Shown here one piece after another: positions 63,619 through 64,000 of a stretch of 64,000 bases of DNA; positions within the stretch are counted from its first letter, which is position 1; the number at the start of each line of letters is the position of its first letter. Under the pieces are notes generated by a model. The model did not search any database. It had not been told where the DNA came from and saw only the letters and a program-made list of their open reading frames with translations. The stretch is from Rhodovulum marinum (GTDB taxonomy: Bacteria > Pseudomonadota > Alphaproteobacteria > Rhodobacterales > Rhodobacteraceae): positions 1-64,000 of the forward strand of contig NZ_SLXP01000007.1 of NCBI RefSeq assembly GCF_004343075.1, read 5' to 3'. The translations under genes and the position numbers were made by a program.

Positions 63619-63995
63619 GCGAAAATCCCCCGCGCCAGCCACAGCCCCACCGCGATCGCCGCCAGCGACAGGATCACCGAGGCCGCGACATAGCCCGCCG
63701 CCAGCCCGGCCTGACCGCGCTCGTAGATCGTCATCGCGTCCAGCGAGAAGGCCGAGAACGTGGTGAACCCGCCCAGCAGCCCCGTCATGAAGAACGGCGC
63801 CAGGTGGGTGCCGCCCTTCTTCGCCAGGACCACCACCAGAACGCCCATCAGGAAAGACCCCAGGATGTTCACCGTCAGCGTGCCCCATGGGAATCCCGGC
63901 CCGATCAGGCGAATCGTGGCCACCCCCGTGAGATAGCGCCCCACGGCCCCGATGGCGCCGCCAAGGGCCACCTGCAATATCGTCATGCCGGTCAT
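63615..63995 (-). CDS. crcB: Fluoride channel CrcB (Fluc)
   Basis: 126 residues with four helices and the signatures GGAIGAVGRYLTG, WGTLTVNILGSFLMG and TGLLGGFTTFSAFSLD. Fluc channels export fluoride as dimers. M1 at 63995 or M4 at 63986 may be the start. The promoter and any fluoride riboswitch lie beyond the window edge. Confidence 0.93.
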   Translation of the reverse strand: MTGMTILQVALGGAIGAVGRYLTGVATIRLIGPGFPWGTLTVNILGSFLMGVLVVVLAKKGGTHLAPFFMTGLLGGFTTFSAFSLDAMTIYERGQAGLAAGYVAASVILSLAAIAVGLWLARGIFA

Positions 63996-64000
63996 GTGCC

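Overview
This is a high-GC alphaproteobacterial chromosome segment, most likely from the Rhodobacter/Rhodovulum side of the Rhodobacterales. The evidence is a Bzt-type glutamate/aspartate transporter, a MipZ division regulator, an ATP12-family F1 assembly chaperone, a glutathione-formaldehyde dehydrogenase next to quinoprotein-relay genes, and a form IA RuBisCO operon (cbbLSQO) like that of Rhodobacter capsulatus. Most genes sit in tight operons with 4-base ATGA overlaps. I see no insertion sequence, prophage, integrase or CRISPR array.

Layout. 1-8275: C1/alcohol oxidation region, with the 5' end of a GSH-dependent formaldehyde dehydrogenase, a quinoprotein-relay zinc metallohydrolase, a fused SoxYZ-like carrier, three exported proteins of unknown role, and a signalling operon (LuxR-type regulator, FIST sensor, hybrid kinase). 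8349-12818: assimilatory sulfate reduction and siroheme synthesis (cysG, DUF2849, cysI, cysH, DUF934). 13002-15342: thiamine salvage (thiM-thiE-thiD) behind a TPP riboswitch. 15476-17664: a YejA-like binding protein and a DksA-type zinc finger protein. 17669-23526: a seven-gene MoxR/DUF58/Bat operon. 23694-26793: cobU, an EamA exporter, a LysR regulator divergent from azoR. 27044-32994: ffh, two acetyltransferases, a chorismate mutase, then rpsP-rimM-trmD-rplS-rpmE. 33129-34559: a CZB-domain protein and mipZ. 34665-40685: cbbR divergent from cbbLSQO. 40770-42344: a membrane-anchored c2-type cytochrome with a very long acidic repeat linker. 42728-46467: tRNA-Arg, a sensor kinase, a MerA-like flavoprotein and a TVP38 membrane protein. 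46758-52915: the rpmH-rnpA-yidD...ttcA-yidC-MOSC-engB block. 53265-55945: SDR, argB, a SixA-like phosphatase, a 2Fe-2S ferredoxin. 56257-60964: bztABCD. 61190-63995: ATP12, HAD phosphatase, RluC, CrcB.

Most striking points. (1) The cytochrome at 40770-42344 joins its membrane anchor to its haem domain through about 370 residues, mostly decapeptide repeats of Ala, Pro and Glu. (2) A two-hairpin intergenic element occurs at the 3' ends of operons (34577, 53021, 56161, and a diverged relative near 2898); one copy contains a run of 65 consecutive C, which may be a sequencing or assembly artefact. (3) The FIST/hybrid kinase/LuxR operon also carries two unknown exported proteins and sits against the quinoprotein-relay genes.

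All functions are read from the sequence and from family knowledge; no database search was run.
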